Counted from the stretch's first letter, positions 9,191 through 18,212 are shown. The stretch: 64,000 nt of DNA from DASXMT01 sp963781305 (GCA_963781305.1 CAWAFL010000013.1:558001-622000), one strand, 5' to 3'. Notes: generated by a model from the letters alone, not told the origin. Numbers and translations: made by a program.

Positions 9191-9242
9191 TTGGTGAGGA
9201 CCGGCACTGGCCCTCAGCAGGGGATCCCCCGACAATCGAGGT

Positions 9243-10220
9243 ATGAAGCTATTCACAACGGCTGAGCCATCCACGACAAGTCATCCCCGATCACCCGGCA
9301 CAAGCCACCCTGGGTCCCCGCTGGGTGCCGTGCACCTGAGCGGGGTGCAGAAGTCCTACGGGCAGACCCGGGCCGTCGACGGCATCGACCTCGATATCTC
9401 GCCTGGGGAGATCGTGGCCCTGCTCGGTCCAAACGGCGCCGGCAAGTCGACAATCATCGACATGCTGTTGGGTCTGACCGATCCCGATGGCGGCCACATC
9501 CGGATATTTGGCGATGTACCTTCTGTCGCTTCGTCCCGAGGACGCGTCGGAGCCATGTTGCAGTCAGGTGGACTTCCGAGCGAGCTGACCGTGCTCGAGC
9601 TCATCGAGCTCATCGGGGCCCTCTACCCTGTATCCCTCTCGGCCGACGAGGTGCTCGAACGTGCCCGCATCGCCGATCTGGCCTCGCGCCGCAGCGACAA
9701 ACTTTCCGGGGGTCAGAAGCAACGAGTCCGGTTTGCCCTGGCCATCATTCCTGACCCGAATCTCTTGGTGCTCGACGAGCCCACTGCTGCGATGGACGTG
9801 GAGAGTCGCCAGGCTTTCTGGACATCGATGCGGCAGTGGGCGTCGGGCGGCCGGACCGTGCTCTTCGCCACCCACTATCTCGAAGAGGCAGACATCTTCG
9901 CCGACCGGATCGTGCTGCTCCGCGAGGGTCGGATCGTGGCCGACGGCGCCACCACCGAGGTCCGGGCGCTGGCCGGTGGGCGGACGCTCCGGTGCACGCT
10001 CCCCCTAGCCGACCTCGACGCCCTGGGATCGCTGCCCGGCGTGGTGTCGGTATCGGTGCACGGGAACGGCGTCTCGATGACATGTTCCGACAGCGACGCC
10101 ACCGTCCGGGCCCTGCTCGGCCAGTACCCCGAGGCCCGCGACATCGAAATCGGCGGGGCCGGCCTCAACGAGGCTTTTCTCGCCCTCACCGCTAGCCCTG
10201 AGGAGGAGGTCCGCTCATGA
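9243..10220 (+). CDS. ABC transporter ATP-binding protein (first gene of ABC/two-component operon)
   Basis: ATPase of 325 residues: Walker A GPNGAGKST, signature LSGGQKQRVRFAL, Walker B LLVLDEPTAAMD, H-loop ATHYLEEAD. The C-terminal 90 residues form the small accessory domain usual in YvfR/NatA-type subunits. It precedes a permease, a DesK-type kinase and a NarL-type regulator in the same direction with tight spacing. This layout is common in actinobacteria and Bacillus for export systems that respond to membrane or antibiotic stress. The start ATG has GAGG two bases upstream. Confidence 0.94.
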   Translation: MKLFTTAEPSTTSHPRSPGTSHPGSPLGAVHLSGVQKSYGQTRAVDGIDLDISPGEIVALLGPNGAGKSTIIDMLLGLTDPDGGHIRIFGDVPSVASSRGRVGAMLQSGGLPSELTVLELIELIGALYPVSLSADEVLERARIADLASRRSDKLSGGQKQRVRFALAIIPDPNLLVLDEPTAAMDVESRQAFWTSMRQWASGGRTVLFATHYLEEADIFADRIVLLREGRIVADGATTEVRALAGGRTLRCTLPLADLDALGSLPGVVSVSVHGNGVSMTCSDSDATVRALLGQYPEARDIEIGGAGLNEAFLALTASPEEEVRS

Positions 10221-10948
10221 CCGGTACCTACATGCGATCGGAGGTCCGTCGGAAGTTCCGCGATCCCCGTTACGTGATATTCGCTCTGGCCATGCCGCTC
10301 ATCTTGTTCGGCGCGTTCGGCGCGGCCCAGTCCCACAACCACCTGAGTGGCATCACCGTGGCCGCCTACGTGATGGTGTCGATGGCCACGTTCGGGGCCA
10401 TGAGCAGCGTCTTCTCCACCGGGGGCGCCATCGCCTTCGAGCGGGCCATCGGCTGGAACCGCCAGCTCCGGATCACGGCATTGACGGGGCGGGCCTACGT
10501 GGCGGGCAAGGGTTTGGCCGGGTTCGCCGTGGCCGTACCCTCGTTGGTCCTTGTCTTCCTGGCCGGAGGGTTGCTTTCGCATGTGCACCTGTCCGCCGGT
10601 CGTTGGTTGATGACCGGCTTGTCCATCCTCCTTGCCCTTCTTCCCGTGGCTGCCCTGGGGATCTGGGTCGGGTACATGGCCAAGGCGGAGAGCGTCCAGG
10701 CCATCTCGGGTGCCGTCTACTCACTGCTGTCGTTGCTCGGTGGGTTGTGGGTTCCTGTGACCGTGTTCCCCCACTGGATATTCGAGGTGATCAAGGCGCT
10801 CCCCATGTACTGGGTCGCCCAGGCCGGCCGCCAGGCGCTGATCGGATCGTGGGTCGGGTGGCAGGGAGTGACCGTGCTGACCGCGTGGACCGTGGTCCTC
10901 GGAATGTTCGCGGCCAGGGCCTACCGCCGGAACTCGGCCAAATCGTGA
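10217..10948 (+). CDS. ABC-2 type transporter permease
   Basis: Six-helix permease of 243 residues, starting inside the ATPase gene (4-base overlap). The N-terminus TYMRSEVRRKFRDPRYVIFALAMPLILF is a typical ABC-2 entry helix, and a re-entrant region near LSLLGGLWVPVTVFP precedes the last helix. It pairs with the ATPase upstream. The kinase gene begins 25 bases later, so all four genes are probably one transcript. Confidence 0.92.
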   Translation: MTGTYMRSEVRRKFRDPRYVIFALAMPLILFGAFGAAQSHNHLSGITVAAYVMVSMATFGAMSSVFSTGGAIAFERAIGWNRQLRITALTGRAYVAGKGLAGFAVAVPSLVLVFLAGGLLSHVHLSAGRWLMTGLSILLALLPVAALGIWVGYMAKAESVQAISGAVYSLLSLLGGLWVPVTVFPHWIFEVIKALPMYWVAQAGRQALIGSWVGWQGVTVLTAWTVVLGMFAARAYRRNSAKS

Positions 10949-10973
10949 CCTCGACGGCTAGCCTCACATCGCG

Positions 10974-12101
10974 ATGACCCCGCAGCTCAGAACGGTCGCA
11001 CCCGCCGAGTTCGAGACGAACGAGCGGCGAGATTTCGAACGGCGCTGGGGTTTCTTCGCCGGGATCTTCCTCGTCTACCTGCTCTATGCGCTGGTCGACC
11101 TGTGGCAACACCATTCGATTGCCCAACGCGTGCTCGGTGTGGTGCTCATCGCCCTCTTCTCTTTCGAGTACGTGGTGGTGGTGCCCCAAGGAGCCTTCGG
11201 AGGACCGGTCAAGTACCGGGTCAGAGCCATCGGGGGCATGGTGTTCATCACCGTCCTCTACGCGTGGGCCTGCGGTGGTGGGGCTGCGGCCTTCGCCCCC
11301 TATCTTGCCGTCACCCTGGTGGTGTTGCTGTCCTGGCGGGTCGCCATCCCCTGCGCGGTCGTGCTGGCGGTAGCGGCCACGTGGTTGCCGCAGTACGTGT
11401 CCAGCTTCGATGTCCACGGCTTGCAGTGGGGAGTAGGGGCGGGGACGCTGTTTGCCACCCTCGTGGTCTCGGTCATGCGGGTGTTCGCCGGCACCCAGCA
11501 GCAGCTGAGCCGAGCTCAGGAGGAAATAGAGCAGCTGGCCACCGATCAGGAGCGACTTCGCATCGCTCGGGATCTTCACGATCTGCTTGGTCATGCACTG
11601 ACCACGGTGACGATGAAGGCCGAACTGGCGTCACGTCTGGTCGACCGGGATCCCGTCCGAGCCGCCGCGGAGATGAACGAGGTGGCCGAGCTCAGCCGAC
11701 AGAGCCTGGCTGACGTGCGCGAGACGGTGGCCGGCTACCGAGAGGTCAGTCTTGTGCGAGAGTTGGCAACGGCCCGAGAGGTGTTGCAGGCCGCTGGGAT
11801 CGAGGCCGAAATGCCGGCTGCCGCAGAGGACGTGTCCGGAGATCTGCGTGAGCTGTTCGGGTGGGTAGTCCGTGAGGGGGTCACCAACGCGGTGCGCCAC
11901 AGCCGGGCCCACCACGTGTCCGTCCGGCTCGAACAACGAGCGATCGAGGTGATCAACGACGGTGCTGACCACGTCGGACCGTCCCGGCCCGGTCACGGTC
12001 TGACCGGCTTGACCGAACGGGCCGAGGCATTGGGTGGTGAGGTGTGGGCCGGACCCGAGGGCGAGGCCACGTTCCGCCTCCGCGTCGAGGTTCCGGCGTG
12101 A
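10974..12101 (+). CDS. sensor histidine kinase, DesK/HPK7 type
   Basis: Membrane sensor of 375 residues with about five hydrophobic segments in the first 165 residues and no obvious extracellular domain, as in DesK-like thermosensors or lipid sensors. A coiled linker (QQLSRAQEEIEQLATDQERLRIA) leads to the HisKA_3 dimerisation helix with phospho-acceptor His202 in RDLHDLLGHALT. The ATPase domain has an N box with EGVTNAVRHS and a G box with GHGLTGLTERAE. It is expected to phosphorylate the NarL-type regulator downstream and to sense substrate through or with the ABC transporter encoded before it. Confidence 0.93.
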   Translation: MTPQLRTVAPAEFETNERRDFERRWGFFAGIFLVYLLYALVDLWQHHSIAQRVLGVVLIALFSFEYVVVVPQGAFGGPVKYRVRAIGGMVFITVLYAWACGGGAAAFAPYLAVTLVVLLSWRVAIPCAVVLAVAATWLPQYVSSFDVHGLQWGVGAGTLFATLVVSVMRVFAGTQQQLSRAQEEIEQLATDQERLRIARDLHDLLGHALTTVTMKAELASRLVDRDPVRAAAEMNEVAELSRQSLADVRETVAGYREVSLVRELATAREVLQAAGIEAEMPAAAEDVSGDLRELFGWVVREGVTNAVRHSRAHHVSVRLEQRAIEVINDGADHVGPSRPGHGLTGLTERAEALGGEVWAGPEGEATFRLRVEVPA

Positions 12102-12142
12102 TCAGTGTGACCGATGCGATCCGCTTGGGCTGTCTGATCAGT

Positions 12143-12178
12143 GTCACCGGTGCGGCCGGCGTCACCGGTGCGGCCGGC
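12143..12178. repeat. 18-bp tandem duplication between kinase and regulator genes
   Basis: GTCACCGGTGCGGCCGGC occurs twice in a row (12143-12160 and 12161-12178). Around it, GATCAGTGTGACCG at the kinase stop and GATCAGTGTCACCG further on resemble the real regulator start GTGATCAGCGTGATCC. The 97-base gap looks like repeated local duplication of the regulator's 5' end. Confidence 0.7.
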
Positions 12179-12198
12179 ACAGCCCCCGTGGTCCTGCC

Positions 12199-12804
12199 GT
12201 GATCAGCGTGATCCTGGCCGACGACCAACACTTGGTGCGCGGCGCCCTGGCTGCGCTGTTGAACCTGGAGGATGACATCGAGGTGGTCGGGGAAGTGGGT
12301 CGGGGCGACCAGTTGGTCGAGGCCGTCGAGCGGCTGATGCCCGACGTGGCGCTCGTGGATATCGAGATGCCCGGGTTGGACGGCCTGGCGGCCACCGCGA
12401 CCCTGTCGTCAGTCGCCCCCCAGGTCCGGGTGCTGGTCCTGACCACGTTCGGCCGACCTGGCTACCTTCGGCGGGCAATGGAGGCCGGAGCGCTGGGGTT
12501 CGTGGTGAAGGACACCCCGGCCGACCAGTTAGCCGATGCCGTCCGCCGGGTGTCCCGGGGCGAACGGGTCGTCGACCCCGCCCTGGCCGCCAGCACCCTG
12601 GCCGGCGGCATGAGCCCGCTCACCGGCCGGGAGCGTGACGTTCTGGTCGCGGCCAGGGACGGCGCCACGGTCAGCGACATCGCCCAGCGCCTGTTCCTCA
12701 GCGAGGGGACTGTTCGCAATTACCTGTCGTCTTCCATTGCCAAGACCGGTTCTCGCAACCGCGTGGAAGCGCTACGGATCGCCGAACAGAGCGGTTGGCT
12801 GTAG
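12199..12804 (+). CDS. response regulator, NarL/LuxR family (DesR-like)
   Basis: 201 residues. The receiver domain has the acidic pair ADD near residue 8, phospho-acceptor Asp54 (LVDIEMPGLDG), Thr in LVLTTFG and Lys in FVVKDTP. The LuxR-type helix-turn-helix follows (LTGRERDVLVAARDGATVSDIAQRLFLSEGTVRNYLSS). The frame is open back to about 12034, but the receiver begins at the GTG at 12199 (ISVILADDQH). It is the partner of the kinase upstream, and the duplicated dyad before the operon is its likely binding site. It is the last gene of the operon; the next gene is convergent. Confidence 0.93.
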   Translation: MISVILADDQHLVRGALAALLNLEDDIEVVGEVGRGDQLVEAVERLMPDVALVDIEMPGLDGLAATATLSSVAPQVRVLVLTTFGRPGYLRRAMEAGALGFVVKDTPADQLADAVRRVSRGERVVDPALAASTLAGGMSPLTGRERDVLVAARDGATVSDIAQRLFLSEGTVRNYLSSSIAKTGSRNRVEALRIAEQSGWL

Positions 12805-12879
12805 GCCGTTCGAGCGGTGCTGTAGGAGCGTAAAGGCGGCCTACTAGAGCTTCAGGTGTTGCGTGCGAGGCGAAGCTGG

Positions 12880-13743
12880 TCAGCCGATGAGGATGCCGAT
12901 CTCTTCGTCGGTGAGCCGGATCTCGGCTGCGGCCACGTTCTCTTCCAGATGTTTGAGCGACGACGTTCCCGGGATGGGCAGGATGGCCGTCGATCGATCG
13001 AGCAGCCAGGCCAGGGCCACCTGGCTCGGCGTCGCGTCGTGGGCCCGGGCTATGTCGGCCACCGCACCCGAGGCGAGGGTCCCACCGTCGACCGGTCGCC
13101 AGGGAATGAAGACGATGTCCTCGATCTCGCAGACGGCCAGCACGGGCTCCGAGGCGCGATCGGCGATGCTGAACATGTTCTGCACCGAGACGATGGGCAC
13201 GATCCGCATGGCCGCATGGAGCTGCTCTTCGTTGAAGTTGGAAACCCCGATGTGGCGGATCTTGCCCTCGTCCTTGAGGTCGACGAGCGCGCCGATTGAC
13301 TCCTCCAGGGGAACCTTCGGGTCGGGCCGGTGGAACTGGTAGAGGGGGATCTGATCCAACTTGAGTCGTTGAAGACTGCCCTCACAGGCCTCGCGCAGGT
13401 GATCGGGCCGGCCATCGGCATCCCAAACCCCTGGTCCGGGTCGAACCAGCCCGCCCTTGGTGGCGATGACCAGGTCGTCGGGGTAGGGGTAGAGGGCCTC
13501 GGCGATCAGCTCCTCGCTGACGTGAGGCCCGTAGCTGTCGGCCGTGTCGATGAAGTTGACCCCGAGCTCCACGGCCCTGCGCAAAACGGCGATGCAGGCG
13601 TCGTGATCGGCAGGAGGCCCCCAGATACCCTCACCCGTTATTCGCATGGCGCCAAAGCCCATACGGCGAACGGTCAGGTCACCCCCCACCCCCATGGTCC
13701 CGGATCCCTCGGCTGGCGGTACTGACGGATTGTCTGTGGTCAT
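12880..13743 (-). CDS. aldo/keto reductase
   Basis: NADPH-dependent oxidoreductase of about 287 residues in the AKR superfamily. Catalytic residues are seen as FIDTADSYG (Asp, Tyr), VIATKGG (Lys) and YQFHRPD (His); PIPGTSSLKHLEENV is the C-terminal cofactor-binding segment. The frame continues upstream without family resemblance; the ATG at 13743 (MTTDNPSV) is chosen. It stands alone, convergent with the two-component operon. Substrate unknown; these proteins reduce a wide range of aldehydes and ketones. Confidence 0.93.
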   Translation of the reverse strand: MTTDNPSVPPAEGSGTMGVGGDLTVRRMGFGAMRITGEGIWGPPADHDACIAVLRRAVELGVNFIDTADSYGPHVSEELIAEALYPYPDDLVIATKGGLVRPGPGVWDADGRPDHLREACEGSLQRLKLDQIPLYQFHRPDPKVPLEESIGALVDLKDEGKIRHIGVSNFNEEQLHAAMRIVPIVSVQNMFSIADRASEPVLAVCEIEDIVFIPWRPVDGGTLASGAVADIARAHDATPSQVALAWLLDRSTAILPIPGTSSLKHLEENVAAAEIRLTDEEIGILIG

Positions 13744-13834
13744 GTATATCGATTGTAAGCACGTGGGCGCTTGTTTGTAGCGGGCCTGTCGGCCTGTGAA
13801 GCGGTCCTGTCGTCCTGTGGGCCTGTCCGGGTGG

Positions 13835-14275
13835 TCAGGTCGTGAGCCACTCGGCCAGCTCGATGACCACTCCTCCCGGCCCCTCCAGGAACACGAGGTC
13901 ACGGTCGTGAAAGTGCATGACCTCGTTGCGGGTCTTGATGCCCGCTGTTTCCAGACGTTCCACGGTCCCGGCCAGGTCGCCGACCCGGAAGCAGACGTGG
14001 TTGAACCCAGTGCGTGCGAGGTTGCCAGTCTCGGGGTCCACCGCAATGGGTGGATTGTGAAACCTCAAGAGCTGTACCTCTTGATGGGTCGGAGCCTCGC
14101 TCGCCACCAACGTCACGTGGTCCGCCTCCCACTCGGGAATTCCCATGTACGCCGCCATCACCTCCCCTGTGACCAGTGTGTTCTGCGTTTCCTCGAAGCC
14201 GAGTAACTCGAAGAAGCGAAGTGCGTCGTCGAGATCGGTGACGGCGATGGTGACGTGGTCGAATCCTGGCTCCAT
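13835..14275 (-). CDS. VOC family (glyoxalase/dioxygenase-fold) protein
   Basis: 146 residues forming two beta-alpha-beta-beta-beta modules. The first starts FDHVTIAVTDLDDALRFFELLGFEE and the second starts FNHVCFRVGDLAGTVERL; a terminal VVIELAEW carries the expected metal-ligand Glu, with His residues at the start of each module. The layout recalls methylmalonyl-CoA epimerase and glyoxalase I, but no diagnostic residue allows a choice. Not obviously part of an operon; it is 91 bases from the aldo/keto reductase. Confidence 0.85.
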   Translation of the reverse strand: MEPGFDHVTIAVTDLDDALRFFELLGFEETQNTLVTGEVMAAYMGIPEWEADHVTLVASEAPTHQEVQLLRFHNPPIAVDPETGNLARTGFNHVCFRVGDLAGTVERLETAGIKTRNEVMHFHDRDLVFLEGPGGVVIELAEWLTT

Positions 14276-14549
14276 CGTTCTCCTGCTTTCGTCGGCGAGC
14301 CGCTGCCTTGAACGTTACAGCGAGGTCCTGCAAACAGCGACCCGCCCCCGTCCGTGACCGCGCATGCGACCTCCGTGGGGCGGGCCTCGTTCGTCGCGAA
14401 CTATTCGTTGTCCGTTCAAACCATGGTGTCGGTGATGCCGCCGTCCTTTGGTGGACGCACCTCCATGCAGGTCCGCGCCCTCAACGAGAGTGGTACCGAG
14501 GTCGATCGCTTTACGTTGTCCCGACAGTCGTAGTCGGATTGCAGCCAGA

Positions 14550-15035
14550 TCACTCAAGGGGCGCTGCGGCCAAGCGCATCGCCGCCGCGGCCGCCTCGTG
14601 GGGATCGCCGATGGGCACGATACCCGAGTCCATGTCACCGTCAGGCTTGACCAGGGACCAGGTTCCTACGCCGATCACCGGGATTCCAGCACGAAGAGCT
14701 AAGGCGATCTCGGACAGGGTGCCGTACTCGCCGTCGACCGCGATGACGACCGCGGCTGCGCCAACGACAAGGGCGTTGCGGGCTTCACCCAGACCTGTGG
14801 GGATGACGACGTCGACCCATTGGTTCGCTGTGCGCCGATCCCTGCCGGGCAGGATGCCCACTGTTGTCCCCCCAACGGCCTTGGCACCGCGACAGGCGCC
14901 GGCCATGACCCCTCCGAGCCCACCGCAGATGACGGTGGCGCCCGCCGAAGCCAGGGAGGTGCCGACGGCCTCTGCCGTTGCCTCAGCTTGCGCTGTCGCT
15001 TCGGATGCGCCGACGACTGCGATCTGGGTCGCCAT
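14550..15035 (-). CDS. SLOG/LOG-like protein, TIGR00725 family
   Basis: 161-residue Rossmann-like protein with an N-terminal QIAVVGAS strand. The loop GGLGGVMAGACRGAKA matches the nucleotide-binding GGxxGxMxGxxxGA pattern of LOG/SLOG proteins, and GEYGTLSEIALAL matches the second conserved block. LOG enzymes are cytokinin phosphoribohydrolases, but TIGR00725 members lack proven function and may bind nucleotides. ATG at 15035 is chosen over a codon 14 residues upstream. It ends the minus-strand group that begins with the Fur-family gene. Confidence 0.85.
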   Translation of the reverse strand: MATQIAVVGASEATAQAEATAEAVGTSLASAGATVICGGLGGVMAGACRGAKAVGGTTVGILPGRDRRTANQWVDVVIPTGLGEARNALVVGAAAVVIAVDGEYGTLSEIALALRAGIPVIGVGTWSLVKPDGDMDSGIVPIGDPHEAAAAAMRLAAAPLE

Positions 15036-15104
15036 AGTGGACCCAGCGTACGCAGGCCCGACCGTCAGTCCCTGCACCGACCTCGTCGAAGCGCTCTCCG
15101 CTGC

Positions 15105-15560
15105 TCAGGCGCCCACGGCCGAAGCGCCGCACTCGGCGCACAGTCCCCGGAAGGTGATGTCGAACCCGACCAGCTGGTAGCCGTGGCGCTCGGCGGTGGA
15201 AAGATCGAGGACCTCGAGCCCGTCGGGGATGACGTCCTTCAACTCGCCGCATCGCGTGCAGATCAGATGATGGTGAGGGCGCGCCACGTTGGGGTCATAA
15301 CGCTTCGGGCCATCACCCGCGCTGACCACCAGGAGCTCGCCCATTTCGACCAGGTCGGCGAGGGTGTTGTACACGGTGGCCCGGCTGATCTCGGGCAGCT
15401 CCTGTCGGGCCTGCCTCAGGATCTCGTCGGCGGTCAGGTGCACGTGATCGCCGGTGAAGACATCCACGACGGCTCGGCGCTGAGCGCTCACGCGCCACCC
15501 CCGGCTGCGGACGCGTAGCGCCAGGTCGGGGAGCTCAGGGTGCGCAGGTGCGCTGGTCAT
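15105..15560 (-). CDS. Fur family transcriptional regulator (PerR/FurA-like)
   Basis: Metal-dependent repressor of 151 residues. The N-terminal winged helix includes VSAQRRAVVDVF, TADEILRQARQELPEISRATVYNTLADLVEMGEL. The regulatory domain has the metal-binding HHHLICTRCGEL and the second pair CAECG, giving the structural zinc Cys4 site. Its gene is divergent from a catalase, the arrangement seen for FurA-katG and CatR-catA pairs in actinobacteria. A peroxide-sensing repressor of the catalase is therefore the favoured reading; iron control is the alternative. Confidence 0.93.
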   Translation of the reverse strand: MTSAPAHPELPDLALRVRSRGWRVSAQRRAVVDVFTGDHVHLTADEILRQARQELPEISRATVYNTLADLVEMGELLVVSAGDGPKRYDPNVARPHHHLICTRCGELKDVIPDGLEVLDLSTAERHGYQLVGFDITFRGLCAECGASAVGA

Positions 15561-15614
15561 GACCTCAACTCTACCGACGTTGGATCACATTGATAACAAG
15601 ATTAAATCTAAATA

Positions 15615-15643
15615 TTGACAAGTTATAACTTTGGTCCTAGGTT
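15615..15643 (+). promoter_or_regulatory. catalase promoter with Fur-type palindrome in its spacer
   Basis: TTGACA at 15615-15620, a 17-base spacer, then TAGGTT at 15638-15643 make a good sigma-70-type promoter. AAGTTATAACTT (15620-15631) is a perfect 12-bp palindrome beginning at the last base of the -35 box, so a bound dimer would block polymerase. The TTATAA core resembles Per/Fur boxes. The strip between the two divergent genes is strikingly A+T-rich compared with its surroundings. Confidence 0.7.
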
Positions 15644-15746
15644 CGCTTCTGTCCCCAACGGGTATGGAGCTCACAAGCGAGCAGATCGAGCAACGAGCGA
15701 GCAACGCCGAACCGATCAACGACAGTCAGCTGCAGAGGAGACCCAC

Positions 15747-17261
15747 ATGAGCGATGCACCCAGGCCGCATACGACCACCGACTCTGGAATCCCGGCGCCC
15801 AGTGACGAACGTTCGCTGACCGTTGGTCCCAGCGGGCCCACGGTGCTGCACGACCACTACACGGTGCAGAAGATGCAGCATTTCAACCGGGAACGGATCC
15901 CCGAGCGGGTCGTGCACGCCAAGGGCGCAGGCGCTCACGGTTTCTTCGAGGCAACCGAAGACGTCCGCTGGTTCACGAAGGCCGCATTTCTCTCCGAGGT
16001 GGGGAAGCGCACCCCGATGTTCGCCCGCTTCTCGACCGTCGCTGGTGAGCAGGGCTACGCCGACACTGTCCGGGACCCGCGCGGATTCGCTCTGAAGTTC
16101 TATACAGAGGATGGCAACTACGACCTGGTCGGCAACAACACCCCAGTGTTCTTCGTGCGCGACGCCTCCAAGTTCCAGGACTTCATCCACTCTCAGAAGC
16201 GTCTTCCTGATACCGGTCTACGCGACAACAACATGCAGTGGGACTTCTGGACTCTCTCACCCGAGAGCGCCCACCAGGTCACCATCCTCATGTCGGACCG
16301 CGGCACGCCCCGCACGTTTCGGAACATGAACGGCTACGGCAGCCACACGTTCTCGACCAGCAACGAGAGCGGCGATCGCTTCTGGGTCAAGTTCCACTTC
16401 AAGACGGTCCAGGGCGCCGAGAACTTCACCGATGACGAGGCCAAAGCCATGACGGCCGAGGACCCCGACTTTCACCGGCGCGATCTCTTCGGCGCCATCG
16501 CCGACGGCGACGCGCCGGAGTGGCGGCTCGAGGTACAGGTGATGCCGTTCGCCGACGCGGCGGGCTATCGGTTCAACCCCTTCGACTTGACCAAGGTGTG
16601 GCCGCACTCCGACTACCCACCGTTCACCGTCGGGCGCATGGTGCTCGACCGCAATCCGGAGAACTTCTTCGCCGAGGTGGAGCAGGCGGCATTCTCGCCC
16701 GCCAACCTGGTCCCGGGCATCGGCCTGAGCCCGGACAAAATGCTGATGGGCCGGATCTTCTCGTACCACGACACCCATCTCCACCGGGTAGGCACCAACT
16801 ACGAGCAGCTGCCGATCAACGCCCCCAAGGTCGAGGTGCACTCCTACAACAAAGAGGGCGCCATGACCTATCGCCACGCCGGCGACCAGCCTGTTTACGC
16901 TCCGAATTCCTACGGCGGCCCGGTCGCCGATCCTGAGCGGGCCGGGCAGGTCAACTGGGCCGTGGATGCGGGCGAGCTCGGACGGTACGCCTACGACAGG
17001 CACGCCGAGGACGACGACTTCGTTCAGGCCGGCACCCTGGTTCGCCAGGTCATGAGCGACTCCGACCGGGAGCACCTGGCCACCAACATCGTCGGCCATG
17101 CCAGCGATCACGTGACCTCGGAGGTGCAGCGACGCGTTGTGGCCTACTGGTTATCGGTCGACACCGATCTCGGCCAGCGTGTAGCCGCCGGCTTGGGAGT
17201 GGACACGACAAAGCTGAACGGAGCCGCCGAGGTCGTGGCTGCCCACGCCAACCAGGCTTGA
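15747..17261 (+). CDS. catalase (monofunctional haem catalase, clade 3-like)
   Basis: Hydrogen peroxide dismutase of 504 residues. Catalytic His57 lies in ERVVHAKGAGAHGFFE, the distal Asn in LVGNNTPVFFVRD (130/131), and the haem-ligand Tyr340 in RIFSYHDTH with Arg336 four residues before it. Length and lack of a C-terminal flavodoxin-like domain fit small-subunit catalases. The ATG at 15747 follows GAGGAG; the open frame before it is the promoter and leader. Divergent from the Fur-family gene, its probable repressor. Confidence 0.96.
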   Translation: MSDAPRPHTTTDSGIPAPSDERSLTVGPSGPTVLHDHYTVQKMQHFNRERIPERVVHAKGAGAHGFFEATEDVRWFTKAAFLSEVGKRTPMFARFSTVAGEQGYADTVRDPRGFALKFYTEDGNYDLVGNNTPVFFVRDASKFQDFIHSQKRLPDTGLRDNNMQWDFWTLSPESAHQVTILMSDRGTPRTFRNMNGYGSHTFSTSNESGDRFWVKFHFKTVQGAENFTDDEAKAMTAEDPDFHRRDLFGAIADGDAPEWRLEVQVMPFADAAGYRFNPFDLTKVWPHSDYPPFTVGRMVLDRNPENFFAEVEQAAFSPANLVPGIGLSPDKMLMGRIFSYHDTHLHRVGTNYEQLPINAPKVEVHSYNKEGAMTYRHAGDQPVYAPNSYGGPVADPERAGQVNWAVDAGELGRYAYDRHAEDDDFVQAGTLVRQVMSDSDREHLATNIVGHASDHVTSEVQRRVVAYWLSVDTDLGQRVAAGLGVDTTKLNGAAEVVAAHANQA

Positions 17262-17702
17262 GCGTCGGCCGGCACCGCCGGGCTCGGGGTGACAGCTGAA
17301 TCGATACCGATGCCCACGCGGCTTTAGCGGCCATTCCGCTCGGGAGCCGGTTCCCGTTGCGTCGCCGCGGTAGTCCGGCGACATGGGGCGTTGCTCATGT
17401 GACATTCGATCTTCGGCACCGTCCTTCAGACTCGGCAGAACAGAGCGAATGCCACAGATGTCTAGGGGTCAATCGGGTAAAGATATGGGACTGGTAGTCG
17501 CCGAGCCTCGTAGATAGCGTCAGCGACCGGACCTTGACTTTCATCGGATTGAGAGGACAATTGCCCGTGACCAAGAGCGTCGTCGGTCGATGAACGACCA
17601 TCAGAGGACCCAGAAAGCTCTGCAAGCCCGCCGTTGTTGCGGCGTAGCGCGAGTGGTCGGGCCCGCGTCGCCATGTGAGCACCACAACAGAAGGAGGGCG
17701 AG
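17262..17702. other. 441-base gap without a recognisable gene
   Basis: Only short, non-family-like open frames were found here on either strand. It separates the catalase from the VOC gene. An AGAAGGAGGG ribosome-binding site for the latter ends the gap at about 17690-17699. No tRNA, repeat or terminator with a U-tract was recognised. Confidence 0.5.
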
Positions 17703-18200
17703 ATGAGCGTAGAAGCGAGCAGCGAAAGCACAGCTGGTAGCCCGCCGGTAAAGCCTGGGGAGTTGAGGCTTGAGGTCGTGGTCGTGCCTGTCTCGGATGT
17801 CGGCCGCGCGAAGCGTTTCTACGAGACGCTCGGTTGGCGAATCGACGCCGATCTGGCGGTCGACGATGGCTACCGGATCGTGCAGGTGACACCTCCGGGT
17901 TCCGCCTGCTCAATCATTTTCGGCACGGGGATAACGGCAGCCCCGCCCGGCTCGTCCGAGGGCTTGCAGCTCACGGTTTACGACATCGACGAGGCCCGTG
18001 CAGACCTGATCGGGCGCGGGGTCGACGTCAGCGAAACGTTCCACGACGTGACAGGGGTCTTCCACCACGCCGGGGCCGAGGGACGCCTGAGCGGACCGGC
18101 TCCGGAACATGCCGATTACGGCTCGTTCGCTGCTTTCAGCGATCCGGACGGCAATGGCTGGCTGCTCCAAGAGATCAAGGCGCGACTTCCTGGCCGCTAA
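17703..18200 (+). CDS. VOC family protein (glyoxalase superfamily)
   Basis: 165 residues. A polar 20-residue lead is followed by LEVVVVPVSDVGRAKRFYETLGWRIDADL, the first VOC module. The second module has LTVYDIDEARADLIGRGVDVSE and ends in AAFSDPDGNGWLLQEI, the family's common C-terminal motif. Strong ribosome-binding site (AAGGAGG). Proteins like this bind or modify small molecules; specific activity unknown. A 55-residue gene starts 12 bases after its stop and is probably co-translated. Confidence 0.88.
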   Translation: MSVEASSESTAGSPPVKPGELRLEVVVVPVSDVGRAKRFYETLGWRIDADLAVDDGYRIVQVTPPGSACSIIFGTGITAAPPGSSEGLQLTVYDIDEARADLIGRGVDVSETFHDVTGVFHHAGAEGRLSGPAPEHADYGSFAAFSDPDGNGWLLQEIKARLPGR

Positions 18201-18212
18201 AAGGAGATACTG

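Noticed and set aside
9220..9229. GGGGATCCCC palindrome as an operator
   Set aside because: Short, with no spacer and no second copy; expected by chance in G+C-rich DNA.
15615..15746. 44-residue N-terminal extension of the catalase
   Set aside because: It would place the promoter inside the coding sequence; the ATG at 15747 has a good ribosome-binding site and family-like N-terminus.
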